Positions 18,719 through 26,757 of a stretch of 64,000 nucleotides of DNA are shown piece after piece. The DNA lies in assembly GCF_044465595.1 (NCBI RefSeq), contig NZ_JBITLV010000001.1:1240001-1304000 (forward strand). Direction: 5' to 3'. The position numbers were made by a program, and so were the translations under genes. The DNA is from Spongisporangium articulatum (GTDB lineage: Bacteria; Actinomycetota; Actinomycetes; Actinomycetales; Kineosporiaceae). Below the pieces are notes generated by a model that ran no database searches, was not told the DNA's origin, and saw only the letters and a program-made list of their open reading frames with translations. Within the stretch, counting starts at the first letter, position 1, and each line of letters starts with the position of its first letter.

Positions 18719-20521
18719 ATGACAACTCGGATGATTCGGCGCGCAGCGCTCGCTGCCGCGGTGTGCGCTGCCACAGCGCTCACCCTCCCGGCGGCCCCCG
18801 CGAACGCGGGCCTGCTCACCGCGGACCTCCAGATCCTGAGCTTCAACGACTACCACGGTCACCTCGAGCCGCCGACCGGCAGCGACGGGAACCTGCTGAC
18901 CAAGACCGGTACGGTCACCGCGGGCGGGTCGGAATACCTGACCACTGACCTGCGCACTCTGCGTGCGGGGCACAAGAACACGCTGACCGTGGCGGCCGGC
19001 GACCTGATCGGCGGGTCGCCGTTCCTGTCCGGGCTGTTCAAGGACGAGCCGAGCGTGGAGACCCTGAACAACCTCGGGCTGGACGTCTCGAGCGTGGGCA
19101 ACCACGAGTTCGACGAGGGTGTGCCGGAACTCCTGCGCATGCAGTACGGCGGCTGCCACCCGACCGAGGGCTGCTTCGACGACGACGGTTACAGCGGTGC
19201 GAAGTACCAGTACCTGGCCGCCAACGTCGCCTACAAGGACGGCGTCAAGGTCACCAGGCCCGCACACTCGAAGGGCTACGGCAGCTGGTTCAAGGCCCGT
19301 ACCGGCCGGACGATCCTGCCGCCGACCACGATCAAGAAGGTCCAGGGCATCCGCGTCGGGTTCATCGGCATGACCCTGGAGGGCACGCCGGAACTGGTCG
19401 CCCAGGCCGGGATCAAGGACGTGACGTTCGCCGACGAGGTGGCCACCGCCAACCTGGCCGCGAAGGACCTGAGGGCACGGGGCGTGCAGGCGATCGTCGT
19501 CCTGCTTCACGAGGGCGGCCTGCCGCCGGCCGGCGCGACGTTCGACTACGCCTGCAACGCAGGCACGTCCGCCGATCTCTCCGGGCCGATCGTGAACATC
19601 GCGAAGACCCTCGACCCGAGCATCGACCTCGTCGTCACCGGTCACACGCATCAGCCGTACACGTGCGACATCCCCGACCCGAAGGGCCAGTCGCGCTGGG
19701 TCACGTCGGCGGCGTCGTACGGGCGGGTCATCACCGAGACGAACCTGAAGCTGAACCGGGTGACCGGTGACGTCGTGCGCAGCTCCGTGCGGACGGCCAA
19801 CCACGCCGTCACCCGCGACGTCACGCCCGCAGCCGATCAGACGGCGACCATCGCCAAGTGGAAGGCGCTGTCCGGGCCGATCGCCAACCGGGTGGTCGGG
19901 TCGATCACCGCGGACATCCGCCGCAGCATCACCCGGGACGGGGAGTCGAGCCTCGGCGACCTGATCGCCGACGCGCAGCTGGAGGCGACCGCGGCGGCCG
20001 GCGCCGGGGGTGCGCAGATGGCGTTCATGAATCCCGGCGGCGTGCGCGCTGACCTGACCTACGCCGGGTCACCCGACGGCGAGGGCGACGGCAAGGTCAC
20101 CTACGGCGAGGCGTTCACCGTGCAGCCGTTCGGCAATCTGCTGGTCTCGATGAACCTCACGGGCGCTCAGATCAAGACGATGCTCGAGCAGCAGTGGACC
20201 ACGCAGACCGACGAGTCGGTGCGGTTCCTGCACCTGGGGGTCTCGGACGGGCTCACCTACTCGTGGTCGCGCGCGGCACCGGTGGGCTCGAAGGTGGTGC
20301 CCGGCTCGGTGCAGCTGAACGGTGTGCCGATCGCCGACGCCACGACGTACCGGGTCACGGTGAACTCGTTCCTGGCCGACGGCGGTGACGGGTTCACGGT
20401 GCTGAAGGACGGCACCGACCGGGTCGGTGGTGGCGTCGACCTGGACGCCTTCACGGCCTACTTGGGTGCACACTCGCCGGTGACCGGTCCCAGTCCGACT
20501 CGGGTGACAGCGCTGCCCTGA
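18719..20521 (+). CDS. Secreted 5'-nucleotidase / UshA-family phosphoesterase
   Basis: This 600-residue protein has a signal peptide (RRAALAAAVCAATALTL, cleavage after ANA). The metallophosphoesterase domain shows FNDYHGH, AAGDLIGG, VGNHEFDEG and VTGHTHQPY. The 5'-nucleotidase C-terminal domain has MNPGGVRADL and VTYGEAFTVQPFGN. It probably hydrolyses extracellular nucleotides, supplying phosphate and nucleosides. A pair of Cys residues (YGGCHPTEGC) could form a disulfide. ATG at 18719 was chosen; TTG at 18710 and ATG at 18731 are alternatives. A TACCTT box lies 8 nt upstream. No clear PHO box was found in the 70-bp gap to mshD. Confidence 0.93.
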   Translation: MTTRMIRRAALAAAVCAATALTLPAAPANAGLLTADLQILSFNDYHGHLEPPTGSDGNLLTKTGTVTAGGSEYLTTDLRTLRAGHKNTLTVAAGDLIGGSPFLSGLFKDEPSVETLNNLGLDVSSVGNHEFDEGVPELLRMQYGGCHPTEGCFDDDGYSGAKYQYLAANVAYKDGVKVTRPAHSKGYGSWFKARTGRTILPPTTIKKVQGIRVGFIGMTLEGTPELVAQAGIKDVTFADEVATANLAAKDLRARGVQAIVVLLHEGGLPPAGATFDYACNAGTSADLSGPIVNIAKTLDPSIDLVVTGHTHQPYTCDIPDPKGQSRWVTSAASYGRVITETNLKLNRVTGDVVRSSVRTANHAVTRDVTPAADQTATIAKWKALSGPIANRVVGSITADIRRSITRDGESSLGDLIADAQLEATAAAGAGGAQMAFMNPGGVRADLTYAGSPDGEGDGKVTYGEAFTVQPFGNLLVSMNLTGAQIKTMLEQQWTTQTDESVRFLHLGVSDGLTYSWSRAAPVGSKVVPGSVQLNGVPIADATTYRVTVNSFLADGGDGFTVLKDGTDRVGGGVDLDAFTAYLGAHSPVTGPSPTRVTALP

Positions 20522-20540
20522 CGCCCGGTTGCCGGGTGAC

Positions 20541-20643
20541 ACCGCTGCCGACTGGCCCTCGCTCCGTTCGCAGGGTGCCCACCCCGGTGGGCGCGGTGTC
20601 ACACAGTGCTCACCTGGCGGGCGCGGTGTCACACCGTGCCCAT
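20541..20643. repeat. Intergenic repeats with 30-bp period
   Basis: Two near-identical copies of a unit containing GCGCGGTGTCACAC lie at 20591-20612 and 20621-20642, exactly 30 bp apart. A degenerate copy around 20541 reads GTGACACCGCTGCC. The unit is weakly palindromic (CGGTGT, ACACCG) and matches the repeats at 6366-6470. It lies between convergent genes. Confidence 0.75.
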
Positions 20644-20664
20644 GAGCAGCGGGACTCGGCGCAT

Positions 20665-20702
20665 GGAAAGGGGCCCGGTGCGTGTGCACCGGGCCCCTTT
20701 CC
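20665..20702. terminator. Bidirectional terminator between the nucleotidase gene and glnR
   Basis: A perfect 17-bp stem (20665-20681 with 20686-20702) has a GTGT loop. The outer arms GGAAA and TTTCC give a short U-run in both directions, so it can serve both convergent genes. Confidence 0.9.
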
Positions 20703-20722
20703 TGCGGGGTTCTTCGGGAGAC

Positions 20723-21448
20723 TCAGGCCTCGACGGCTGCCGGAGCGTCCTCGATGGCGACACGGTCGCGGCCCGGCGGGACGAACCGGTAGCCGACGTT
20801 GCGGACCGTGCCGATCAGCGAGTCGTGTTCCGTGCCGAGCTTGGCGCGCAGGCGCCGGACGTGCACGTCGACGGTGCGGGTGCCGCCGAAGTAGTCGTAG
20901 CCCCAGACCTCCTGGAGCAGCTGGGCGCGGGTGAAGACCCGGCCCGGGTGCTGCGCGAGGAACTTCAGCAGCTCGAACTCCTTGTAGGTCAGGTCCAGCG
21001 CGCGGCCACGGACCCGGGCGCTGTAGGTGACCTCGTCGACCACCAGGTCGCCGGCGCGGATCTCGGGGGTCTCCTCGGCCTGCTGCGCCTCGGCGAGGCG
21101 GGTGCGGCCGGCGGCGAGCCGGAGCCGGGCCTCGACCTCGGCCGGACCGGCGGAGTCGAGCAGGACGTCGTCGGCACCCCAGTCAGCGACAACCGCTGCC
21201 ATTCCGCCCTCGGTGAGGACCAACAGCAGCGGCGAGGAGAGGCCGGTCGTGCGGAGGAGGCGACACAGGGAGCGGGCGCCGGCCAGGTCGCGGCGGCCGT
21301 CGACGATCACGGCGTCCGCGGGCGGCGCGTCCACCAGGACGGCGGCCTCGGCGGGGAGCACACGGATGGAGTGGGGCAGCAGGCCGAGCGCGGGCAGGAC
21401 CTCTGCTGAGGGGGCCAGAGCGTTCGTGAGCAGTAAGAGTTGAGCCAT
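20723..21448 (-). CDS. glnR: GlnR-type response regulator (nitrogen regulator)
   Basis: This 241-residue OmpR-like protein begins with a degenerate receiver domain (LLLLTNALAPSAEVLPALGLLPHSIR, typical of GlnR). A winged-helix domain follows from about residue 145 (LDLTYKEFELLKFLAQHPGRVFTRAQLLQEVWGYDYFGGTRTVDVHVRRLR). GlnR controls nitrogen assimilation and, in several actinomycetes, cross-talks with phosphate control. ATG at 21448 was chosen because GGAGG lies eight bases upstream. The open frame runs 39 codons further without support. No cognate kinase is adjacent, as is usual for GlnR. Its neighbourhood with mshD and the pst genes matches Rv0818-0820. Confidence 0.88.
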   Translation of the reverse strand: MAQLLLLTNALAPSAEVLPALGLLPHSIRVLPAEAAVLVDAPPADAVIVDGRRDLAGARSLCRLLRTTGLSSPLLLVLTEGGMAAVVADWGADDVLLDSAGPAEVEARLRLAAGRTRLAEAQQAEETPEIRAGDLVVDEVTYSARVRGRALDLTYKEFELLKFLAQHPGRVFTRAQLLQEVWGYDYFGGTRTVDVHVRRLRAKLGTEHDSLIGTVRNVGYRFVPPGRDRVAIEDAPAAVEA

Positions 21449-21748
21449 CTGCAAGACCTCCGCGGCCGGGCCGACTGTGGTTTCCCCCCACGTTGCCGCA
21501 CCGTTGCGGGGTGTTTCAGCAGACAGAATAAGTGACATCGGGTTGTCGTCACAGGGGCCTGACAACGTTTCCTAGGTACCCCGGGTCACAGCGCCTGTCC
21601 GGAAAGTGGAGATTTGCAGGTAATAACAACGATTGACCGACGTTACGCAATCATGTCGTCGGTGTGACGTGCATCTCGTGGTGACATCGAACCCCGGTGA
21701 CCCGTGCGACGCGTGGGTCTGCGACCGGCGTCTGTCAGGATTCGCCCC
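21449..21748. other. Divergent promoter region between glnR and a membrane-protein gene
   Basis: This 300-bp gap includes the glnR ribosome-binding site and an inverted repeat GTTGTC/GACAAC near 21543-21567. A comparatively AT-rich stretch (about 21610-21660) is probably where promoters lie. A CAGGAT word 7 nt before GTG 21749 could be a -10 box or a ribosome-binding site. No gene was recognised. Confidence 0.5.
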
Positions 21749-22498
21749 GTGACCGCCATCTCCTCGGCCGTGGTCTCGGCCGTCTGCGCAGTGGTCATCG
21801 CCGTCGCCGCCTTCGTCGAGGGGCCGGTGATCGTGGTCGCCGGGGCCGTGTGCGTACTGGCCATCGCGCTCGGCTGGGGCGACGTGCTGCACCTGCCGGC
21901 CCGGGCCGGGACGACGTTCCTCGTCGCCGCGGTCGGGGTCGGCGGCCTGATCATCGCCTACCAGCAGGCGCCGATGGCCCGGCCCCTCTCCCTGTTCCCG
22001 GCGCTGCTGGCCGTGGCCGTGCTGAGCGCGTTCGCGCACGAACTGCTGCGCCGCGACGGGCGGACCGACCTCGTCGAATCCGTGACCGGGACGTTGTCGG
22101 GGCAGGTCATCGCCGTCCAGGCCGCGGGCTGGCTCCTGCTCCTGCAGACCGGTCCCGGGCGGCGCGCGGTGCTGGTGGCGGCCGTGGCCGTGGTCGCGGC
22201 CCGGGTCGTGGGCTCGCTGCCGCTGCCCGTCGAACCGGTGGTCACCGCCTGGGCCGGCATCGGATCGGGCACCGCGGCGGCCCTGTTGACCTCGGCGTTC
22301 ACGCAGAGCGGCATCCCGCCGCTGACCGCGATGGCGCTGGGGGCCGGGGTGGCCGGAGCCGGGCTCGCGCTCGACCGGCTGCTCGTCGACCCGCACGGTG
22401 ACCCGCCCCGGCTGACCGGCGTCCTGGCCTGGGGTGCCGCACCGGTGGCCACCGCGGGCACGATCGCCTACGCGATCGTCCGCATCGCCCTCTCGTGA
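21749..22498 (+). CDS. Multi-pass membrane protein of unknown function
   Basis: This 249-residue, very hydrophobic protein has seven or eight predicted membrane helices (for example AVVSAVCAVVIAVAAFV, VIVVAGAVCVLAIAL, LFPALLAVAVLSAF, AVLVAAVAVVAARVVG). A charged loop HELLRRDGRTDLVESVTGTL lies in the middle. GTG at 21749 is preferred over an in-frame GTG at 21704 that lacks a ribosome-binding site. I do not recognise a family. It stands 90 bp upstream of the thioredoxin-DUF4395 pair. Confidence 0.7.
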   Translation: MTAISSAVVSAVCAVVIAVAAFVEGPVIVVAGAVCVLAIALGWGDVLHLPARAGTTFLVAAVGVGGLIIAYQQAPMARPLSLFPALLAVAVLSAFAHELLRRDGRTDLVESVTGTLSGQVIAVQAAGWLLLLQTGPGRRAVLVAAVAVVAARVVGSLPLPVEPVVTAWAGIGSGTAAALLTSAFTQSGIPPLTAMALGAGVAGAGLALDRLLVDPHGDPPRLTGVLAWGAAPVATAGTIAYAIVRIALS

Positions 22499-22588
22499 TC
22501 ATGCACGAACCCGAAGGTGGACACCCGCGGGTTAGTGGATCAATCTGGTAAGGAATGCGGGCCGGGTGTGCCTGCGTTGGAGGGTATC

Positions 22589-23026
22589 GTGGACGACGTA
22601 CGCGTGCGGTTGGCGGCGCTGGTGGCCCTGCTGGCGGTCGCCTCGCTGGCCTGGTTGTGGCTGCGTTCGCGGGCCGGCCGGGTGCAGGCGGTCGACGACG
22701 GCGAACGACTGGCCGCCGCCGACCTCGGCGCCGACCTGGGGGCGCAGGCCACGTTCCTGCAGCTGTCCAGCCCCGCCTGCGCGCCGTGCCGCTCCGTGGC
22801 CCGGGTGCTGACCGAGGTCGTGGCCGAGCATCCGGACGTCGCGCATGTCGAGGTGGACGCGACCGAACGCCTCGACCTGGCCCGCCGGCTGCACGTGATG
22901 CGCACCCCCACCGTCCTCGTCCTGGACGCCGGGGGCCGCGTGGTCAGCCGGTTCTCCGGCGAGGCCACCCGCGCCCAGGTGCTCGACACGCTGCCCAGCC
23001 CCACCCCGACGGGAGCCACCCGATGA
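22589..23026 (+). CDS. Membrane-anchored thioredoxin-family protein
   Basis: This 145-residue protein starts at GTG with GGAGGG a few bases upstream. One N-terminal membrane helix (LAALVALLAVASLAWLWL) anchors a thioredoxin fold. The active site is SPACAPCRSVARVL (CAPC instead of CGPC), and the cis-Pro segment MRTPTVLVLDAGG is intact. It probably exchanges disulfides in the envelope. Its stop overlaps the DUF4395 start as ATGA. This pair recurs in actinobacteria next to sulfurtransferase genes, suggesting a role in sulfur or thiol handling. Confidence 0.88.
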   Translation: MDDVRVRLAALVALLAVASLAWLWLRSRAGRVQAVDDGERLAAADLGADLGAQATFLQLSSPACAPCRSVARVLTEVVAEHPDVAHVEVDATERLDLARRLHVMRTPTVLVLDAGGRVVSRFSGEATRAQVLDTLPSPTPTGATR

Positions 23027-23466
23027 CCTCGACCACCCCCGCCACCGCGGCCGGCATCGACCCCCGCGGGCCGCGGTTCGCCGCCGCCGTGACCACCGTC
23101 GTCCTGGCCGTGGCCCTCGTCCTCGACAACGTCTGGGTGCTGCTGTTCCAGGCCGTCGTGTTCGCGATCGCCTCCGGTCTCGGCCTGGGCGCCTCCCCGT
23201 ACGGCTGGCTCTACCGGACCTTCGTGCGCCCGCGCCTCGGCCCACCCGCCGAGCTGGAGGACCCGGCGCCGCCGCGGTTCGCCCAGACCGTCGGGTTGGT
23301 CGTGACGGCGATCGGCGTCGTCTTGTCGCTGGCCGGGGTCACGTGGGCGGTCACGGCGTTCGGAGCGCTGGCGATCGTCGCCGCGTTCCTCAACGCGGCG
23401 TTTGGCCTGTGCATCGGGTGCGAGATGTACCTGGCGATCGCCCGCCTGCGCTCGCGCCCCGCGTGA
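23023..23466 (+). CDS. DUF4395 membrane protein
   Basis: This 147-residue protein has about four predicted helices and the conserved FGLCIGCEMY motif near the C-terminus. The CIGC Cys pair could be a redox site served by the thioredoxin encoded just upstream, with an ATGA overlap. The segment ASPYGWLYRTFVRPRLGPPAELEDPAPPRFAQ is typical of DUF4395. The stop is followed at once by a long hairpin. The biochemical function is unknown. Confidence 0.85.
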   Translation: MTSTTPATAAGIDPRGPRFAAAVTTVVLAVALVLDNVWVLLFQAVVFAIASGLGLGASPYGWLYRTFVRPRLGPPAELEDPAPPRFAQTVGLVVTAIGVVLSLAGVTWAVTAFGALAIVAAFLNAAFGLCIGCEMYLAIARLRSRPA

Positions 23467-23527
23467 CGATCGTTTACGAGGTGATCTCGGCTGGAAATGG
23501 CACCTGAGATCGCCTCGTAAACGATCG
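23467..23527. terminator. Long hairpin between convergent DUF4395 and DsrE genes
   Basis: A 22-bp stem (23467-23488 with 23506-23527) with one mismatch and a 17-nt loop lies directly after the DUF4395 stop. It ends 8 bp before the DsrE stop. It is one of seven such hairpins in the window. Confidence 0.85.
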
Positions 23528-23535
23528 AGCCCCGG

Positions 23536-23898
23536 TCAGTAGACAAGCGCCTGCGTACCGTCCTGCATCACGGCCTCGACGAAACCCGCTGCGCCGCCGA
23601 TGGTCACGCCGGCCAGCAGGCCGTCGGCCGTGAGGTTGCGGCGGGCCGCGCACTGGGTGCAGACCGTCACGGTGCCGCCGTCCAGGATCACCTCGAGCAG
23701 CTCCGGCAGCGGCGTCGCGTACTCCAACGACAGCTCGGCCGCCCGCCCGGGCACCGCGAACCACGCGGCCTCCCCGGTCAGCCACACGGCCACCTCGACC
23801 CCGGCCGCGACCGCCGCGGCGGCCACCGTGAACGCCTGGTTGCTGCGCTCCGGCGCCTCGACGCCGGCCGTCACCTTCACCACGAGCTTGTCGGCCAC
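23536..23898 (-). CDS. DsrE/DsrF-family protein
   Basis: This 120-residue protein has the DsrE-like fold pattern: LVVKVTAGVEAPERSNQAFTVAAAAVAAG, VAVWLTGEAAWFAV, and a Cys-containing helix start VCTQCAARR. Members carry persulfide sulfur or act as small accessory proteins. The CTQC pair is a plausible redox or sulfur site. The start is GTG with TAGGGT 7 nt upstream and no ribosome-binding site, suggesting a leaderless mRNA. It faces the thioredoxin-DUF4395 pair, consistent with sulfur chemistry. Confidence 0.8.
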   Translation of the reverse strand: MADKLVVKVTAGVEAPERSNQAFTVAAAAVAAGVEVAVWLTGEAAWFAVPGRAAELSLEYATPLPELLEVILDGGTVTVCTQCAARRNLTADGLLAGVTIGGAAGFVEAVMQDGTQALVY

Positions 23899-23947
23899 GC
23901 GTACGACCCTAGGTCGTGCGCAGGGGGAGCGGCCTAGACTTCTGCGG
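23899..23947. promoter_or_regulatory. Divergent pair of leaderless promoters
   Basis: Only 49 bp separate two divergent starts. On the minus strand TAGGGT (23906-23911) lies 7 nt before GTG 23898. On the plus strand TAGACT (23935-23940) lies 7 nt before GTG 23948. Neither gene has a Shine-Dalgarno sequence. Confidence 0.7.
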
Positions 23948-24469
23948 GTGCCGATCGAACTGAGTACCGACCTGCCCCAGCCCCTGGTCCCGCTGGCGTG
24001 GCTGATCGGCAGATGGGAGGGCGCCGGCGTGGTCGGCTACCCGACCATCGAGGAGGCGAACTTCGGCCAGGAGGTCGAGTTCAGCCACGACGGCCGCCCG
24101 TTCCTCAGCTACACGTCCCGCACCTGGCTGCTCGACGCCGAGGGTGCGAAGGTCCGGCCCCTGGCCACCGAGACCGGTTTCTGGCGCGTGCCCGGACAGC
24201 CCGGCGCGGCCGAGGGCGGCGGCACCGAGGTCGAGTTCCTGCTCGCCCACCCGACGGGGTTCGTCGAGATCTACGTGGGCACGGTGAACGGCCCCCGGAT
24301 CGACCTGATCACCGACCTCGTCGCCCGCACCGCCACGGCGAAGGAGTACACATCGGCCAAGCGGATGTACGGGCTCGTCGAGTCCGACCTCCTGTGGGTG
24401 CTCGACATGGCCGCGATGGGCCAGCCGCTGCAGTCGCACGCCTCCGCCCGGTTGAAGCGCACGTCCTGA
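23948..24469 (+). CDS. Nitrobindin / FABP-like heme-binding protein
   Basis: This 173-residue beta-barrel protein opens with the family signature WLIGRWEGAGVVGYPTIE and ends with LQSHASARLKR. The His in that end segment is the expected heme ligand. Nitrobindins (M. tuberculosis Rv2717c and relatives) bind ferric heme and isomerise peroxynitrite to nitrate. Start GTG 23948 was chosen because TAGACT lies 7 nt upstream. The open frame extends upstream without support. The Fur-family gene begins 3 bp after its stop, so the two are probably cotranscribed. This fits an iron or redox-stress cluster. Confidence 0.87.
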   Translation: MPIELSTDLPQPLVPLAWLIGRWEGAGVVGYPTIEEANFGQEVEFSHDGRPFLSYTSRTWLLDAEGAKVRPLATETGFWRVPGQPGAAEGGGTEVEFLLAHPTGFVEIYVGTVNGPRIDLITDLVARTATAKEYTSAKRMYGLVESDLLWVLDMAAMGQPLQSHASARLKRTS

Positions 24470-24472
24470 CCC

Positions 24473-24943
24473 GTGAGCGTCAGCCCGGAGAGCCTCGACG
24501 CGACCCTGCGGGCCCGTGGCATGCGCGCCACCCCGCAGCGCCGGGCCGTGCTCTGCGCGCTGGACGAGCTGGGGCACGCGACCCCCGAGCAGCTCGAGGA
24601 GCACCTGCGCGCCCACCCCGCCGACGACGTCCCGGCCGCCAACCTGTCCACGGTCTACCGGACGCTCGAGCTGCTCGAGGAGCTCGGCCTGGTCTCGCAC
24701 ACGCACCTGAACCACACCGCGCCGACCTACCAGGTGGCCGCCCACGCCGACCACTTCCACCTGGTCTGCCGGGGCTGCGGGCGGCTGACGGAGACCGACC
24801 TGGAACCGGCCCGGGCCCTGGCCGCCGCCATCGAGGCCGAGCACGGGTTCACGGCGGACCTGGCCCACCTGTCCCTGCACGGGTGGTGCGCGGACTGCCG
24901 GGAAGCTAATCGGGCCGCCGAGCGCTTGCACCACCATGACTGA
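24473..24943 (+). CDS. Fur-family metalloregulator
   Basis: This 156-residue protein has an N-terminal winged helix (MRATPQRRAVLCALDELGHATPEQL...STVYRTLELLEELGLV). The C-terminal dimerisation domain has the metal ligands HADHFH and two CxxC pairs (CRGCG, CADC) for structural zinc. Whether it senses Fe, Zn, Mn or peroxide cannot be decided by eye. The start is GTG, and its end overlaps the ygfZ start by 8 nt. Position with the nitrobindin-like and Fe-S-related genes suggests iron or redox control. Confidence 0.9.
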   Translation: MSVSPESLDATLRARGMRATPQRRAVLCALDELGHATPEQLEEHLRAHPADDVPAANLSTVYRTLELLEELGLVSHTHLNHTAPTYQVAAHADHFHLVCRGCGRLTETDLEPARALAAAIEAEHGFTADLAHLSLHGWCADCREANRAAERLHHHD

Positions 24944-25976
24944 GGCCCTGCTCGCGTCGAGCCCGCTGCTGAACCGCGCGGGCGCCGTCCCCGCCGAGGG
25001 CGCCGACGCCGGGGTGGCCTGGCACTACGGCGACCCGGTGCGGGAGCAGCGGGAGCTGGAGGCGGGCCGGGCCCGGGTCGACCTGTCGCACCGCGGCGTG
25101 GTCACCGTGTCCGGCCCCGACCGGCTGACCTGGTTGAACTCGCTGACCACCCAGGCGCTCGCGGCGTTGCCGGCGCGCACGTCGGCCGAGGCGCTGATCC
25201 TGTCGCCGCACGGGCACGTCGAGCACGCCATGCACCTCGTCGACGACGGCACGACCGTGTGGATCACGGTCGAGCCCGGTACGGCCCCCGCGCTGGTCGA
25301 GTACCTGCGTCGGATGCAGTTCATGCTGCGCGTGCAGGTGGACGACGTGAGCGCGGACTGGGCGGTGGTCGCCGAGGCGGTGCGCGGGGAGGGCGCCGAG
25401 GGTGGGCCCGTCACGTGGTCGGACCCGTGGCCCCACGTCACCGAGGGCGGCACCGCGTACGGCCCGGACGACGCCGAGCACCCGGGGTGGGCCTGGCGGG
25501 AACTGCTCGTTCCCCGGGAGTCGCTGAAAGAGCTTGCGACGGAAGGGGAATGGGCCGGGACGTGGGCGGCCGAGGCGCTGCGGGTGGCGGCCTGGCGGCC
25601 GCGACTGGGCGCGGAGACCGACCACCGGACGATCCCGCACGAGGTCGACTGGCTGCGCACCGCCGTCCACCTGCAGAAGGGCTGTTACCGCGGGCAGGAG
25701 ACGGTCGCCCGCGTGCACAACCTGGGCCGGCCGCCGCGGCGGCTGGTGCTGCTGCACCTCGACGGGTCGGTGGACACGCTGCCCGAGCCGGGGGCCGACG
25801 TCCTGCTGCGCGAGGCGCCGGAGGGTTCGCGGGCGCTCGGGCGGGTCACGAGCGCGGCCCGGCACCACGAGTTGGGGCCGATCGCGCTAGCAGTGGTGAA
25901 GCGCAACACCCCGGTCGAGGCGGAGTTCGTCGTCGACGGCGTTCCTGCAGCTCAGGAGCCCATCGTCGGCGCCTGA
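24936..25976 (+). CDS. ygfZ: YgfZ/GcvT-like folate-binding protein (Fe-S cluster maintenance)
   Basis: This 346-residue protein is related to the glycine-cleavage T protein. It carries the YgfZ signature KGCYRGQETVARVHNLGRPPRRL (KGC-x-GQE with the redox-active Cys). YgfZ uses folate and supports the function of some Fe-S enzymes. The N-terminal domain (RVDLSHRGVVTVSGPDRLTWLNSLTTQ) and C-terminal barrel are complete. It overlaps the Fur-family gene by 8 nt, so the two are coupled. Confidence 0.92.
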   Translation: MTEALLASSPLLNRAGAVPAEGADAGVAWHYGDPVREQRELEAGRARVDLSHRGVVTVSGPDRLTWLNSLTTQALAALPARTSAEALILSPHGHVEHAMHLVDDGTTVWITVEPGTAPALVEYLRRMQFMLRVQVDDVSADWAVVAEAVRGEGAEGGPVTWSDPWPHVTEGGTAYGPDDAEHPGWAWRELLVPRESLKELATEGEWAGTWAAEALRVAAWRPRLGAETDHRTIPHEVDWLRTAVHLQKGCYRGQETVARVHNLGRPPRRLVLLHLDGSVDTLPEPGADVLLREAPEGSRALGRVTSAARHHELGPIALAVVKRNTPVEAEFVVDGVPAAQEPIVGA

Positions 25977-26054
25977 ACCGGGTGTCGCGGCTACGCTCCG
26001 CCACCGGCGGTGTGACCCGGTTCACCCGTTCGGAGCAGCATTTGAGCTTGCAAA

Positions 26055-26072
26055 TGCTAGCTCTAGCTAGCA
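26055..26072 (+). promoter_or_regulatory. Perfect palindrome upstream of the HTH regulator, probable operator
   Basis: TGCTAGCTCTAGCTAGCA is two perfect 8-bp half-sites separated by CT, ending 11 bp before ATG 26084. It stands out as an AT-richer island in GC-rich DNA. It is a natural autoregulatory site for the XRE-type protein encoded next. Confidence 0.7.
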
Positions 26073-26083
26073 CTGTGGTGGGC

Positions 26084-26689
26084 ATGAGTTCGTTACGGGT
26101 CACGGATCGCATGGGCGATCTGGGCGGCTACCTCAAGGAGCAGCGCGAGAACGCTCGCCTGTCCGTGCGGCAGCTCGCCACCGCGGCCGGGGTGAGCAAC
26201 CCCTACCTGAGTCAGATCGAGCGCGGCCTGCGCAAGCCCTCGGCCGAGGTGCTGCAGCAGATCGCCAAGGGGCTGCAGATCTCGGCCGAGGCCCTGTTCA
26301 TGCGCGCCGGGCTGCTCGAGGAGTCCAGCGGGCTCGAGGTGGAGGTCGCGATCTCCAGCGACGTCCACCTCACCGCCCGGCAGAAGAAGGTGCTGCTCGA
26401 CATCTACAGCACCTTCCGCGACGAGAACGCCCGCGAGCGGGCGCCCGAGTCGTCGGAGGGGCTTCAGCACGAGCTCAAGTCGGTCGAGGAGGCCGTCGAT
26501 GCCCTGGCAGCCGACGCCCGGGGTCTCGGCGGCCAGGGCTCGGACGACCAGGGCTCCGGGCGCGGTGAAGACCTCGTCGTCGCCCGGAAACCCCGCGCCA
26601 CGAAGAAGGCGGCCGCTCGCAAGAGCACGGCGAAGAAGGCCGCTACCGGTTCGACCCGCTCGACTCCGAAGCAGGCCTCCGCCGGATGA
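26084..26689 (+). CDS. XRE-family regulator with lysine-rich tail (Rv0474-like)
   Basis: This 201-residue protein has a helix-turn-helix domain (about residues 10-75) reading LGGYLKEQRENARLSVRQLA...SNPYLSQIERGLRKPSAEVLQQIAKGL. A conserved helical segment (LTARQKKVLLDIYSTFRDEN) follows. The unusual C-terminal tail of about 35 residues is rich in Lys, Ala and Thr (KKAAARKSTAKKAA). The order HTH-hbhA-DUF2516 matches Rv0474-0476, but the basic tail resembles that of the HbhA homologue next door. The start is ATG 26084, with ATG 26111 as alternative. The palindrome at 26055 suggests autoregulation. Confidence 0.88.
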   Translation: MSSLRVTDRMGDLGGYLKEQRENARLSVRQLATAAGVSNPYLSQIERGLRKPSAEVLQQIAKGLQISAEALFMRAGLLEESSGLEVEVAISSDVHLTARQKKVLLDIYSTFRDENARERAPESSEGLQHELKSVEEAVDALAADARGLGGQGSDDQGSGRGEDLVVARKPRATKKAAARKSTAKKAATGSTRSTPKQASAG

Positions 26690-26757
26690 CCCACCGCCGC
26701 TGATTCCGCCGGATCCACAGACCCATCCCGAAACAGCCACCCCACCAGGAGGTAGAC

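Noticed and set aside
20591..20642. Short CRISPR array
   Set aside because: There are only two copies, with about 8 bp between similar units and related intervening sequence. It is better described as an intergenic repeat.
23023..23466. Sulfurtransferase partner expected after DUF4395
   Set aside because: No rhodanese-type gene follows on the same strand. The neighbour is a convergent DsrE-like gene.
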